Assembly: GCF_003864975.1 (NCBI RefSeq)
Contig: NZ_BHGL01000017.1
Span: forward strand, 1-64,000
DNA: 64,000 nt
From: Sulfuriferula thiophila
Lineage (GTDB): Bacteria > Pseudomonadota > Gammaproteobacteria > Burkholderiales > Sulfuriferulaceae
Direction: 5' to 3'
Shown: positions 1 to 9,358 of the stretch, in pieces
Layout: every line of letters starts with the position of its first letter
Position numbering within the stretch: position 1 is the stretch's first letter
Translations under genes and position numbers: made by a program
Notes under the pieces: model-generated
Told to the model about the DNA's origin: nothing
What the model saw: only the letters and a program-made list of their open reading frames with translations
The model's database searches: none

Positions 1-269
1 CGACCCAGCAAAATGCGGCGTTAGTTGAGCAAGCGGCGGCGGCAGCGAAATCAATGCAGGATCAGGCTGGGCATCTTGAGGAGCTGGTAGATAAATTTAA
101 ACTTTCTGACAGTAGACACGGCTCTAGTTCGAAGAAGGCATTGAGTGCTGGTGTAAGAAAGCATCCTGAAGTTACGGCTTTGCAGGTTAAACGTGTAAGC
201 GCAACTCAAAAAAATGTAACAGGTCTGCCTCCATCATCACAACGGGATGATGAGTGGGAAGCTTTTTAG
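1..269 (+). CDS. Methyl-accepting chemotaxis protein, C-terminal fragment (5' end outside window)
   Basis: The reading frame is open from base 3 and gives the last ~89 residues of a chemoreceptor. It opens with TQQNAALVEQAAAAAKSMQDQ, the end of the MCP signalling coiled coil, followed by a flexible tail. It ends in DDEWEAF, resembling the C-terminal pentapeptide tether (xWxxF) that docks CheR on high-abundance receptors. The same frame and motif recur at the end of the next gene, so the two are probably tandem paralogues. Ligand-binding and HAMP regions lie outside the window, so the stimulus cannot be guessed. Confidence 0.93.
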   Translation, partial: TQQNAALVEQAAAAAKSMQDQAGHLEELVDKFKLSDSRHGSSSKKALSAGVRKHPEVTALQVKRVSATQKNVTGLPPSSQRDDEWEAF

Positions 270-382
270 CAATTGAGAATGAGTGGGTTGATGATGACGT
301 TAATTTACAGGGTATGGTTGGATGTGCGTTTCATTAGAAATAAAATGAGTTTGGTGAATAAGATAAAATTAGGAGCAGGATA

Positions 383-2068
383 ATGTTGAAAAATCTAACA
401 ATTAAATCAAAGCTCATTTTTGTGATCAGCTTTCTCAGCCTGTCATTGGTTGGTGGGGGCGTGATGGGTATCTATTTTCTTGGTTTGTCCAATAGTACTG
501 TGAAAAGTATGTATGAAGACAAGGTGATGAAATTAAGTGAGCTTGATTCGCTGGTACGGTTGATGAATCGTAATCAGTTGCTGTTAGCACAGGCAGTATC
601 AGGGAAAATGGCCGCATTCCCGGACGATGATGCCAAAACAGCCAAGTATGTAGATGAGGCCGAACAGCAAATTCAGGATATCAATAAAATTCAGAAACAG
701 TTGTTGGCACGACAGTGGGCGCCAAGTGAAAAGGAACAACTTGATAAATTACTGAGCGCTCGCCTACGTTATGGGAGGGAGGCTTTTCAGCCTGCATTAG
801 CAGCACTTAGGGCGCATGATTTCCAACAGGCGACTGAAATTCTGCAAGGTCCATTGCTTGATCGTTTTGCCGAATTGACCACAATTTTTAATTCCCTGAT
901 TACGATGCAGGTCGAAGCATCAAAGAGCGCTTATGATCATGGGCAGGAGCACTACGAGCTGGTCAAACTCCTCGCAATTATGTTGACCGTGGCAGGGGTG
1001 CTTATTGCAGCTATCATGGCCTGGTGGTTATTGAATTCCATTACTCGCCCTTTACAAGAGGCGGTGAATGTTGCCAAGCGCGTTGCAGCAGGTGATTTAA
1101 GTCAGCATATCCATGTGAATTCTCATGACGAGACTGGCGTGCTGATGCAGGCCATGAAGGAGATGAATGATGGTTTGCATGATATTGTTAGCCAGGTAAG
1201 AACCGGCACTGAGGCGATTGCATTGGCATCACAGGAAATTGCAGCAGGTAACCTGGATCTGTCAAACCGAACTGAATCGCAAGCCCATGCCCTGTCCATG
1301 ACTGCAGCAGCAACAGCACAGATGACGACCGCCGTTGAACAGAATACCGAGAGTGCACATCATGCGCAGAAGGTTGCGGCAACGACGCGGGATATCGCTG
1401 AAGCCGGTGGGCAGACCATGACGGAAGTGGTCAGTACCATGGCAGAAATCAGCACCAGCTCGAAAAAAATTGTCGATATTATCAGTGTCATTGAAGGTAT
1501 CGCATTCCAGACTAATATTCTGGCACTTAATGCAGCAGTGGAGGCAGCCCGGGCAGGAGAGCAGGGGCGTGGTTTTGCTGTCGTCGCAGGTGAAGTAAGA
1601 AGTCTGGCTCAGCGCAGTTCTGCGGCGGCTAAAGAAATCAAAACATTGATTAATCATTCCGTACTGAAGGTTAAAGATGGTTCCCGTCTGGTTGAAGAAG
1701 CCGGTGAGAACATGGAAGAGATTTTGACGGTTGTTGGCTTGTTCACCGATTTGCTGGATACCATATACAACGCATCTTCACAGCAGAGTTCGGGAATTGT
1801 CAATATTAACAAATCTGTTTCCGAGATGGATGAAATGACTCAACAAAATGCGGCATTGGTGGAGCAGGCTGCTGCTGCTGCACAAAGTATGCAAGACCAG
1901 GCAATGAATTTGGAGCAGGCTGTAAGCGTCTTTAAATTAGCTAAAAATGAAAAATCAACTCATCAATTCCAGTCCGCTTCTTATGATGACGAACCGTCGG
2001 CCAGCAAGGCTGCACCAAAAAAATCGACCGACATCGAGGGTGTAGGTGAAGAGTGGGATGAGTTTTAG
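383..2068 (+). CDS. Methyl-accepting chemotaxis protein
   Basis: Transmembrane chemoreceptor of 561 residues that would signal to a CheA/CheW complex. Membrane helices lie at about residues 11-34 and 195-217, bounding a periplasmic domain of about 160 residues that looks like a four-helix bundle. A HAMP linker (about 217-270) follows, then the cytoplasmic signalling hairpin, whose conserved tip (EGIAFQTNILALNAAVEAAR) is at residues 371-390. The C-terminus EEWDEF is a CheR-tether-like motif. The start has a good ribosome site (AGGAGCAGG just upstream). It heads the che genes, with cheR 85 bases downstream. The ligand is unknown. Confidence 0.95.
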   Translation: MLKNLTIKSKLIFVISFLSLSLVGGGVMGIYFLGLSNSTVKSMYEDKVMKLSELDSLVRLMNRNQLLLAQAVSGKMAAFPDDDAKTAKYVDEAEQQIQDINKIQKQLLARQWAPSEKEQLDKLLSARLRYGREAFQPALAALRAHDFQQATEILQGPLLDRFAELTTIFNSLITMQVEASKSAYDHGQEHYELVKLLAIMLTVAGVLIAAIMAWWLLNSITRPLQEAVNVAKRVAAGDLSQHIHVNSHDETGVLMQAMKEMNDGLHDIVSQVRTGTEAIALASQEIAAGNLDLSNRTESQAHALSMTAAATAQMTTAVEQNTESAHHAQKVAATTRDIAEAGGQTMTEVVSTMAEISTSSKKIVDIISVIEGIAFQTNILALNAAVEAARAGEQGRGFAVVAGEVRSLAQRSSAAAKEIKTLINHSVLKVKDGSRLVEEAGENMEEILTVVGLFTDLLDTIYNASSQQSSGIVNINKSVSEMDEMTQQNAALVEQAAAAAQSMQDQAMNLEQAVSVFKLAKNEKSTHQFQSASYDDEPSASKAAPKKSTDIEGVGEEWDEF

Positions 2069-2153
2069 TCTATAGTAATTCACTTTATTATATTGATCGA
2101 TGACTTTTACGTTGATACGTATTGTTTTACCTATGGTGAGAAGGTGAGCTAGC

Positions 2154-3014
2154 ATGGCTTTGGCAGGTAAAGAACACGTTGCAACAAAAGAGTTCATCTT
2201 TACTGCACGCGATTTTTCGCTGGTTCGGGAGTTGATTTATCAACGGGCGGGTATTTCACTCTCCGGGAATAAACAGGATATGGTTTATAGCCGGTTGGCT
2301 CGGAGGTTGCGCGCGGTTGGTGTCGATACGTTTACTAAGTATTTAAGTGCACTGCAACAAGATCCGGATAGTGAAGAGTGGGAAGCGTTTACGAATGCAT
2401 TGACCACAAATCTGACTTCTTTTTTTCGTGAATCTCACCACTTTCCAATTCTGGCGAATTTTGTAAAGACCAGGCAGTCGGAAATTAATATCTGGTGTTC
2501 TGCGAGTTCGACGGGTGAAGAGCCTTATTCAATAGCCATGACGGCATGTGAAGCTTTTGGTACGTTGACACCACCTGTGAGCATTATTGCGACTGATATT
2601 GATACTAATGTACTGGAAGTGGCAGCTACCGGAGTGTATACCGCAGATAGGCTGGATAAAATGTCCCCGGAGAGAATTAGACGATTCTTTCTTAAGGGTA
2701 AAGGCAGTAATGAGGGGACGGTTCGAGTACGTAAAGAGTTGCGAGACCTAATAACTTTCAAGCAACTTAATTTATTAAGTGCCCAATGGCCTGTTAGCGG
2801 GCCATTTGATGTTGTATTCTGCCGTAATGTAATGATTTATTTTGATAAACCGACGCAAGCGAAAATTTTGAATCGATTTGCTCCATTGATGAAGCACGAC
2901 GGGTTGTTGTTTGCCGGGCATTCAGAGAACTTTCTGAATATAACTGATACTTTCAGTTTGCTCAGCAAAACCGTATATGAGTTAAATAACCAGTCAGCAA
3001 AATCTAAATCATAA
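2154..3014 (+). CDS. cheR: Chemotaxis protein methyltransferase CheR
   Basis: Transfers methyl groups from S-adenosylmethionine to receptor glutamates during adaptation. The 286 residues are normal for the family: an N-terminal helical domain with the TTNLTSFFRE motif (about 84-93), then the SAM-binding loop ASSTGEEPYSIAM (about 117-129) and the FCRNVMIYFD motif near the C-terminus. Both receptors upstream end in pentapeptide-like tails that CheR could bind. The ATG is preceded by AAGGTGAG. It is followed after 16 bases by cheD, consistent with one transcription unit. Confidence 0.97.
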   Translation: MALAGKEHVATKEFIFTARDFSLVRELIYQRAGISLSGNKQDMVYSRLARRLRAVGVDTFTKYLSALQQDPDSEEWEAFTNALTTNLTSFFRESHHFPILANFVKTRQSEINIWCSASSTGEEPYSIAMTACEAFGTLTPPVSIIATDIDTNVLEVAATGVYTADRLDKMSPERIRRFFLKGKGSNEGTVRVRKELRDLITFKQLNLLSAQWPVSGPFDVVFCRNVMIYFDKPTQAKILNRFAPLMKHDGLLFAGHSENFLNITDTFSLLSKTVYELNNQSAKSKS

Positions 3015-3030
3015 GTATAAGGAGGGAGCA

Positions 3031-3642
3031 ATGAGCTGGGAGGCGGCGGAAGAGCACTTCGCAAGCAATATATATTATGACGCAACATTTAAATGTGATG
3101 CGGCCAAATTATTGCCAGGTGAGTATTACTACACCGACAAAGAAATGCTGATTGTGACTGTTTTGGGGTCATGCGTTTCGGCGTGCATACGCGATAGGGT
3201 AAAGGGTATCGGTGGTATGAATCACTTTATGCTGCCTGATCCAGGTGGGGATGGTGATAGCCCGGTTTCACCCTCTATGCGCTATGGTACGTATGCAATG
3301 GAAATTCTGATTAATGATTTGTTGAAAGCAGGCGCTAAACGAGAGAATTTGGAAGCCAAGGTTTTTGGTGGCGGTAATGTATTGAAGGGCTTTAGCAGTA
3401 TTAATGTGGGTGAGCGTAATGCACAGTTCGTACGGGATTTTTTACGAGCTGAACGGATGCGGGTGGTTGCAGAAGATTTGAATGATGTCTATCCCAGGAA
3501 AGTGTATTTCTTCCCCCGTACCGGGAAAGTTCTTGTTCGTAAAATCAAAGAGTTGCGTAACTCTACGCTTGCGCAGCGTGAGGCGGAGTATGCTAGCCGG
3601 TTGAAGGTAAATACAGTGTGCGGTGAAATTGATTTATTTTAA
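3031..3642 (+). CDS. cheD: Chemoreceptor glutamine deamidase CheD
   Basis: Deamidates specific glutamines on receptors to create methylation sites, and in some bacteria interacts with chemotaxis phosphatases. The sequence carries the CheD signature TVLGSCVSACI with the catalytic Cys, followed by GGMNHFMLP containing the catalytic His, then the conserved KVFGGGNVL stretch. Its 203 residues match betaproteobacterial CheD. A strong ribosome site (AAGGAGGG) precedes the ATG. It lies between cheR and cheB, the usual setting for an adaptation module. Confidence 0.96.
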   Translation: MSWEAAEEHFASNIYYDATFKCDAAKLLPGEYYYTDKEMLIVTVLGSCVSACIRDRVKGIGGMNHFMLPDPGGDGDSPVSPSMRYGTYAMEILINDLLKAGAKRENLEAKVFGGGNVLKGFSSINVGERNAQFVRDFLRAERMRVVAEDLNDVYPRKVYFFPRTGKVLVRKIKELRNSTLAQREAEYASRLKVNTVCGEIDLF

Positions 3643-3688
3643 ATTTTATCACTTGATACATTGTTGAGTGAGTGGGATACAGAATAGC

Positions 3689-4756
3689 ATGATGAAAATT
3701 AAAGTACTGATCGTTGACGATTCTGCATTGATTCGTAGCGTTATGTCGGAGATCATTTCTGATCAGCCAGATATGGAAGTGGTTGGCGTTGCTCCCGATC
3801 CTATTGTCGCCCGTGAAATGATCAAGGCCACTAATCCGGATGTGTTGACGCTGGATGTGGAAATGCCAAAGATGGATGGGTTGGATTTCCTTGAAAAGCT
3901 AATGCGCTTGAGGCCTATGCCAGTCGTTATGGTCTCTTCGTTGACCGAAAGAGGATCAGAGATTACGATGCGTGCCTTGGAGTTGGGTGCCGTTGATTTT
4001 GTGACTAAGCCTAAAATTTCAATTAAAAACGGCATGATGGAGTATGCTGAGCTCATTAGTGACAAAATACGCGCTGCATCTAAAGCGCGTGTAACAGCGC
4101 GTAAAATTCAAACTGAAGGTGCTTCAGCATTGCTACCCTCGATGGGCAATCCGTTACTGAGTAGTGAAAAACTGATTATGATTGGTGCTTCGACGGGTGG
4201 TACTGAGGCCATAAAAGAATTTTTGATTCAGATGCCATCCGACTGTCCTGGTATTCTTATTACTCAGCACATGCCGGAGGGATTTACTAAGTCATTCGCT
4301 AATCGATTGAATAGCTTATGCAAGATAGCGGTAAGTGAAGCTGCGGGTGGTGAGCGTATTTTGCCCGGGCATGCGTACATAGCGCCAGGCCATTCTCATT
4401 TATTACTGACGCGCAGCGGAGCGAATTATATGACACAATTAGACCAAGGCCCGCCGGTAAACCGACATCGTCCCTCTGTTGATGTTTTATTCAATTCAGC
4501 AGCAAAGTTTGCTGGTAAAAATGCGATAGGTGTAATCTTGACGGGTATGGGTAAAGATGGGGCTCAGGGCATGATGGAGATGAAACGCGCCGGATCTCAG
4601 AATTTTGCGCAAGATGAAGCTTCATGCGTGGTGTTCGGCATGCCGCGTGAAGCTATAGCAATTGGTGCAGTTGATGAAGTTGCGGCTATCAAGGATTTAC
4701 CGGGTAAGGTGATGCATTATTTAGCGGCACAGGGTAGCCGTTCCTTGCGAGTTTAG
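3689..4756 (+). CDS. cheB: Chemotaxis response regulator protein-glutamate methylesterase CheB
   Basis: Phosphorylation-activated methylesterase that removes receptor methyl groups and completes the adaptation loop with CheR. From the chosen ATG it has 355 residues: a receiver domain with acidic pocket D10/D11 and phosphoacceptor D56 ([12 protein letters not shown]), a linker, and a C-terminal esterase domain with catalytic S168 (GASTGG), H194 (TQHMPEGFT) and D290 (GMGKDGA). The frame extends to a GTG at 3668, but homologues begin at the [11 protein letters not shown] stretch, so 3689 is preferred; 3692 is equally possible. Confidence 0.96.
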   Translation: MMKIKVLIVDDSALIRSVMSEIISDQPDMEVVGVAPDPIVAREMIKATNPDVLTLDVEMPKMDGLDFLEKLMRLRPMPVVMVSSLTERGSEITMRALELGAVDFVTKPKISIKNGMMEYAELISDKIRAASKARVTARKIQTEGASALLPSMGNPLLSSEKLIMIGASTGGTEAIKEFLIQMPSDCPGILITQHMPEGFTKSFANRLNSLCKIAVSEAAGGERILPGHAYIAPGHSHLLLTRSGANYMTQLDQGPPVNRHRPSVDVLFNSAAKFAGKNAIGVILTGMGKDGAQGMMEMKRAGSQNFAQDEASCVVFGMPREAIAIGAVDEVAAIKDLPGKVMHYLAAQGSRSLRV

Positions 4757-4806
4757 TCTCGATTACTGGCTGCCTGTTTAATAGATTGTTTACGATGGAG
4801 TGATGT

Positions 4807-5196
4807 ATGGCGGATGCAAATTTAAAGTTTTTGGTTGTAGATGATTTTTCGACTATGCGACGCATTGTCCGTAACTTATTAAAGGAACTTGGTTATTCCA
4901 ATGTGGATGAAGCTGAGGATGGCGTGATAGGTTTGTCGAAATTGAGAAGTGAGCATTTCGATTTTGTTGTATCCGATTGGAACATGCCGAACATGGATGG
5001 TCTGACGATGTTGCAGCATATTCGTGCGGATCCTAATCTGGCAAAACTGCCGGTGTTAATGGTTACTGCTGAAGCAAAGAAAGAAAATATCATTGCGGCA
5101 GCACAAGCCGGTGCGAATGGGTATGTGGTGAAGCCGTTTACGGCGGCAACACTGGATGAGAAATTGTCAAAAATATTCGAAAAATTAGGTATGTAA
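4807..5196 (+). CDS. cheY: Chemotaxis response regulator CheY
   Basis: Single-domain response regulator that, when phosphorylated, binds the flagellar switch protein FliM and changes rotation. All key residues fall at the E. coli positions: D12, D13, phosphoacceptor D57 ([12 protein letters not shown]), T87, Y106 and K109 (VVKPF). The length of 129 residues is standard. It is immediately followed by cheZ (9 bases), which encodes its phosphatase. The flagellar switch genes fliG, fliM and fliN are in the neighbouring operon. Confidence 0.98.
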   Translation: MADANLKFLVVDDFSTMRRIVRNLLKELGYSNVDEAEDGVIGLSKLRSEHFDFVVSDWNMPNMDGLTMLQHIRADPNLAKLPVLMVTAEAKKENIIAAAQAGANGYVVKPFTAATLDEKLSKIFEKLGM

Positions 5197-5205
5197 GAGG
5201 GTGAA

Positions 5206-5868
5206 ATGAATAGCGATAATAATAATCCTGTTACAACGATGGAGGATGATGCGAGTTCAACCCCGCCAGGCGAGTTGTTGTCCCGGGTAGGGCATTTAAC
5301 TCGTACACTGCATGATAGTTTGCGTGAGCTAGGTTACGATCAAGCCATTCAAAATGCGGCACATGAAATACCCGATGTCCGGGATCGTCTGAATTACGTG
5401 GTTAAAATGACTGATCAGGCGGCTCAGCGGGTACTCAATGCCATCGATCTGGCATTGCCGTTGCAGGAGAAAATCGCTACTGAAGGCGCAGTGCTGAGCA
5501 ATGATTGGCAAAGACTATTGGATGGGCCTTTTGATGAGGCGGCTTACCGACAAATGGCGAGTTCGACAGTGCGGTATTTAGGTGATACGAATAGTCATTC
5601 AGATGCCACCAAACAGCAATTGATGGAAATCATGATGGCACAGGATTTCCAGGATTTGACAGGGCAGGTTATTCGCAAAGTTACGGATATTGCGCATAGC
5701 CTGGAGAATCAGCTGGTCCAGCTTTTGCTCGAATATGCACCAACAGAAATTAAACGTGAGAAAAACTCAGGATTGCTGAATGGGCCTCAAATTGATCCTG
5801 AAAACACAGTTGATGTGGTTTCAGATCAAGGTCAAGTGGATGATTTGTTGGATAGCTTGGGCTTCTGA
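5206..5868 (+). CDS. cheZ: Protein phosphatase CheZ
   Basis: Dephosphorylates CheY-P to terminate the signal. The long-helix dimer region carries the catalytic motif QDFQDLTGQ, with D150 and Q154 corresponding to D143 and Q147 of E. coli CheZ. The extreme C-terminus, VDDLLDSLGF, matches the CheY-binding tail. The 220 residues are typical. CheZ is confined mainly to beta- and gammaproteobacteria, which supports the taxonomic reading of the window. Confidence 0.97.
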   Translation: MNSDNNNPVTTMEDDASSTPPGELLSRVGHLTRTLHDSLRELGYDQAIQNAAHEIPDVRDRLNYVVKMTDQAAQRVLNAIDLALPLQEKIATEGAVLSNDWQRLLDGPFDEAAYRQMASSTVRYLGDTNSHSDATKQQLMEIMMAQDFQDLTGQVIRKVTDIAHSLENQLVQLLLEYAPTEIKREKNSGLLNGPQIDPENTVDVVSDQGQVDDLLDSLGF

Positions 5869-5887
5869 TTGATATACTGGGAATGTT

Positions 5888-7102
5888 ATGAGTTATGTGC
5901 GTTTAGTTGTTAGAGAGCCTTTATTAGATACCCAGCAGCAAGTCGTCGGTTATCAGTTTTCCTGGATGCAAGACGTATTGTCGGCTGCAGATGAAATAGA
6001 TGATACGCGCAAACTCATTGATTTAATCTTAAGTACGCTGAACAGCAATGATGACGAGCTCTCATCATCAAAATATATTCGGTTTTTACGTGCTCCGGCA
6101 GCATTATTGCTGGAGGATGCATTCGCATTGCTGCCACCAAGAAATACCAGCTTGATTGTTACGGTAGATGATTTGGCTGATGAGGCAGTTTATGCCGAGG
6201 TAAAAGTATTGCGCAAGGCAGGGTATGGGATTTTGTTGCGCGGGGTCGATATGAAAGATTTAAACCCCAAGCAGCTTATTTTGTCGACTGCCATCGAAGT
6301 GTATTTCGATCCGAATAATTTTGCGTCTCAAGCACGTATATATGGTGTCTTGAAAAATTCGCCAATTCGCATGCTCGCTCGTAGAGTGAGTAATTGGCAA
6401 GAATATGATGCATGCTGCACGCTGGGCTTACAGTCATTTGCTGGGCAGTTTTATTTGTTGCCAAAAGAAGCCGTACTTAACAGTAACGGCTTAAATCCTT
6501 CTCAGATCATGTTGTTGCAATTGATGGAGCTGGTCCGTAACAATGCGGAAATTCATCAGATAGAAGAAAAGCTGAAACACGACCCGGCAATTTCATACAA
6601 ACTGTTACATTATATTAACTCTGCTGGATTTGGTCTGGGCTTTGAAATTGAATCCATGCGCCATGCAATTCAGGTGCTTGGCTATAATCCATTGTATCGT
6701 TGGCTGTCCGTATTATTGGCCAGCGCGAATCCGACTACGGCTTCGCTAGTGTTGATGCAAACTGCTATTACCCGTGGTCGGATGACAGAACTTTTGGGTA
6801 AAGCTTATCTGTCAAAATCTGATGCTGAGAATTTATTCATAACGGGTATGTTTTCATTGTTGGACCGCTTACTGGGTGTTTCCATGGAACAGGCCTTGGA
6901 ACAAATTCAGTTGCCTGATGCTGTGCTGGATGCGCTGATTTCTCGCGAAGGTATTTATGCCCCATTTCTAAGGCTGGCTGAAGCATGTGAAGCATCTTCT
7001 GATGCACCTGAGCAGCAGTCATGCGAACTAAATATCGATGCGGATACCGTTAATCGTGCCCATTTGTCTGCGCTGGCATGGGCGCAAAGTTTAGAAGCCT
7101 AA
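5888..7102 (+). CDS. HDOD-domain protein with degenerate EAL domain (YuxH/CdgJ type)
   Basis: Residues 1 to about 190 align with the EAL part of YuxH-type proteins: REPLLDTQQQVVGYQFSW replaces the usual YELLFR region, LARRVSNWQEYDACCTLG matches the AEKVET helix, and FAGQFYLLPKE matches the QGYFF segment. The EAL triad and metal-binding acidic residues are absent, so c-di-GMP hydrolysis is unlikely. Residues about 195-390 form an HDOD domain (IEEKLKHDPAISYKLLHYIN, AIQVLGYNPLYRWLSVLL). Such proteins influence motility in Vibrio (CdgJ). It starts 19 bases after cheZ, suggesting a chemotaxis/motility role; the mechanism is unknown. Confidence 0.88.
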   Translation: MSYVRLVVREPLLDTQQQVVGYQFSWMQDVLSAADEIDDTRKLIDLILSTLNSNDDELSSSKYIRFLRAPAALLLEDAFALLPPRNTSLIVTVDDLADEAVYAEVKVLRKAGYGILLRGVDMKDLNPKQLILSTAIEVYFDPNNFASQARIYGVLKNSPIRMLARRVSNWQEYDACCTLGLQSFAGQFYLLPKEAVLNSNGLNPSQIMLLQLMELVRNNAEIHQIEEKLKHDPAISYKLLHYINSAGFGLGFEIESMRHAIQVLGYNPLYRWLSVLLASANPTTASLVLMQTAITRGRMTELLGKAYLSKSDAENLFITGMFSLLDRLLGVSMEQALEQIQLPDAVLDALISREGIYAPFLRLAEACEASSDAPEQQSCELNIDADTVNRAHLSALAWAQSLEA

Positions 7103-7117
7103 TGTCGATTCTGGTTA

Positions 7118-7894
7118 TTAGTTACGGAATAGCTGCTGTGTAAAGTTAAATCCTTGCTGCATCAGTGCCTGCATGGGTGTCGCCAGATATGGTAACGCCA
7201 ACGTTAATACAATGAAACCTATGCCCAGGGTGATAGGAAATCCTATCCCGAACAGATTCAGCTGTGGTGCTGAACGGGTAAGTATGCCTAAAGCAATGTT
7301 CGTAATCAATAATGCTGCAACCATGGGCATGGATAACTGTATGCCGGCACTAAAAATAGTTCCTCCCCAATTTGCCAATTGTAGAAAGCCATGGTCGTTA
7401 ATTGGCAGCATCGCGATGGGTAATGTAGTAAAGCTCTCGACTAGCCCTTCAATAAGAATTAAATGGCCGTTAATCGCAAGAAAAACCAGTGTGACTAACA
7501 TGGTTAGTAGCTGGCTTATGGCGACAGATTGCCCTTGCGTCTGCGGATCAAAAAAACTTGCAAAACCAAATCCCATGGTCATGCCGGTAATTGTGCCGGC
7601 CATATCAACGGCCATGAAAATAATGCGCATAGCAAAACCCATTGCTATGCCTATGATCAGTTGTTGAATCAGTATCATTATGCCTGCGAGGGAGGCTGGG
7701 TTAATGGTGGGAGCCTGGGGAATCGTAGGGCCAATAATAATTGCCAGAATCACTGCCAACCCTATCTTGCTGGTAATAGGGATGCTGTTGTGACTAAAGA
7801 CAGGCGCTGCACTGATTAATCCCAGAATGCGTGTAAGTGGCCATATGAACCCGCCTAGCCAGGCGTAGATTGCTGTGTCAGTAAACGAGATCAT
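7118..7894 (-). CDS. fliR: Flagellar export apparatus protein FliR
   Basis: Polytopic inner-membrane protein that joins FliP and FliQ in the core export gate of the flagellar type III secretion system. The 258 residues are hydrophobic throughout, with about six membrane helices and the family stretches RILGLISAAPVFSH near the N-terminus and TRSAPQLNLFGIGFPI in the second half. It is the last gene of the fliF-fliR operon and is convergent with the HDOD gene, with only 15 bases between the stop codons and no clear terminator. Confidence 0.96.
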   Translation of the reverse strand: MISFTDTAIYAWLGGFIWPLTRILGLISAAPVFSHNSIPITSKIGLAVILAIIIGPTIPQAPTINPASLAGIMILIQQLIIGIAMGFAMRIIFMAVDMAGTITGMTMGFGFASFFDPQTQGQSVAISQLLTMLVTLVFLAINGHLILIEGLVESFTTLPIAMLPINDHGFLQLANWGGTIFSAGIQLSMPMVAALLITNIALGILTRSAPQLNLFGIGFPITLGIGFIVLTLALPYLATPMQALMQQGFNFTQQLFRN

Positions 7895-7911
7895 GGATAG
7901 GCGTGGCGCTG

Positions 7912-8181
7912 CTATCCGACCAAATTGGGGATATTGGTAAATACTTCACGCATATAATCAACCATAACAGATAACATCCAGGGGCCTGCAATAACGAGGG
8001 TGATGAAGATACCTACCAGTTTTGGAATAAATGAGAGTGTGGCCTCATTGATTTGCGTGGCGGCCTGAAAAATACTCACTATCAGACCAATAATCAGTGC
8101 CACTAATAATAGCGGTGCAGATAACATCAAGGTGATTTCCAGAGCATGCCTGCCGATGGTCATTACACTTTCCGGACTCAT
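7912..8181 (-). CDS. fliQ: Flagellar export apparatus protein FliQ
   Basis: Small two-helix membrane protein of the FliPQR export gate. The 89 residues show two hydrophobic hairpin segments (about 16-38 and 53-75) and the family stretches SIFQAATQINEATLSFIPK between them. It sits between fliP and fliR as in nearly all flagellar operons, with 9 bases to the fliP stop and 17 to the fliR start. Confidence 0.97.
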   Translation of the reverse strand: MSPESVMTIGRHALEITLMLSAPLLLVALIIGLIVSIFQAATQINEATLSFIPKLVGIFITLVIAGPWMLSVMVDYMREVFTNIPNLVG

Positions 8182-8190
8182 GTCGACTCC

Positions 8191-8949
8191 TTAATAAAAG
8201 CTTTGAGCAAGTGAACCCATTAATAACTGCCAGCCATCTACCAGAACAAACAGCATGAGCTTAAAGGGTAATGACACTATAGATGGTGACATCATCATCA
8301 TACCCATTGACATCAGTACGCTGGCAACGACCATGTCGATAATCAGGAATGGGATAAAAATGGCAAAACCGATTTGAAAAGCTGTTTTAAGCTCGCTGGT
8401 GACATAAGCGGGAATAAGTACTCTTAATGGAACATCCTCTGGCCCTTGTAACGCTGGCGTATTGGAGATCTTAACAAATAATGCCAAATCAGCCTGTCGG
8501 GTCTGTTTCAACATAAAGGCTTTTAACGGGACGGCGCCTTTACTTAGCGCATCATTAAAACCGATTTTATTTTCGGAAAACGGCTGGTAGGCCTCTGCAT
8601 ATATTTTGTCAAATACCGGTCCCATTACGAACAGTGTCAGAAATAAAGCTAACCCAACCAATACCTGGTTGGGTGGTGACCCCTGAGTACCTAATGCCTG
8701 CCGTAGCAATGAGAGCACGATGATGATACGGGTAAAACTCGTCATCATCAGTAATGCGGCGGGTAAGAAAGACAGTGAGGTAAGAAATAACAGCGTTTGG
8801 ATACTGAGCGAATAGGTTTGCCCTCCTGCACCAGGTGCGCTGGTAAACGCAGGAATTGCAGCGGGCTCGGCTAGTGCCAAAAGCGGCATCAGACTCAATG
8901 TTGTTACGATGCCGATGAGTGTCGATCGGGTTCGCGATGATTTAAGCAT
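8191..8949 (-). CDS. fliP: Flagellar export apparatus protein FliP
   Basis: Forms the pentameric pore of the flagellar export gate. The N-terminal 27 residues are a cleavable-type signal peptide ([20 protein letters not shown]), as usual for FliP, followed by membrane segments with the signatures [20 protein letters not shown] and [20 protein letters not shown]. The 252 residues are normal. Its ATG overlaps the end of fliO by 8 bases, indicating translational coupling. Confidence 0.97.
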   Translation of the reverse strand: MLKSSRTRSTLIGIVTTLSLMPLLALAEPAAIPAFTSAPGAGGQTYSLSIQTLLFLTSLSFLPAALLMMTSFTRIIIVLSLLRQALGTQGSPPNQVLVGLALFLTLFVMGPVFDKIYAEAYQPFSENKIGFNDALSKGAVPLKAFMLKQTRQADLALFVKISNTPALQGPEDVPLRVLIPAYVTSELKTAFQIGFAIFIPFLIIDMVVASVLMSMGMMMMSPSIVSLPFKLMLFVLVDGWQLLMGSLAQSFY

Positions 8950-9358
8950 GACCTTTATCCATCATTTGCTTAAGCCAGGCAGAGAAAGCTTTAGGTTGTT
9001 CGGTATTGGGTGGTGGTGTGACAGTCTGGCGTGGCATTGTTGTCAGCGTGCTGACATGTCCAGGCGCAACACCAATAACTACCCATTGCTCACCGATTTC
9101 CAATAATAAAACTCGTTCACGCCCCCCCACATTGATGCCGCCTATCATTTTGATAGCAGTGCCTGCGTGGGTGTTAATCGTTAAATAGCGTTTTGCCATC
9201 CAGGCGGCACCAATGATCAATGCCAGTATTACCAACAAACTCAATACTACTTGTAATAAACCCAGAGTAGGGGAGGTGGTGCTGGTAGATGCCGTCGCTG
9301 CATGTGCAATTGTTTGGCTACATAAAACGGGTAAGGGGAGTAAGTGTTTGTAATTCAT
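8942..9358 (-). CDS. fliO: Flagellar biosynthetic protein FliO
   Basis: Assembly factor that stabilises FliP during construction of the export gate. It has a short N-terminal signal-like segment, a central membrane helix (about residues 33-55, [20 protein letters not shown]) and a cytoplasmic domain with [25 protein letters not shown], the recognisable FliO core. The 138 residues and the position between fliN and fliP support the call. The start overlaps the fliN stop as ATGA. Confidence 0.93.
   Translation of the reverse strand: MNYKHLLPLPVLCSQTIAHAATASTSTTSPTLGLLQVVLSLLVILALIIGAAWMAKRYLTINTHAGTAIKMIGGINVGGRERVLLLEIGEQWVVIGVAPGHVSTLTTMPRQTVTPPPNTEQPKAFSAWLKQMMDKGHA

Noticed and set aside
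341-366. Sigma-28-like TAAA-N14-TAAGATAA before the receptor gene at 383
   Set aside because: Transcription would start inside the ribosome-binding site, leaving no usable leader; the match is also partial.
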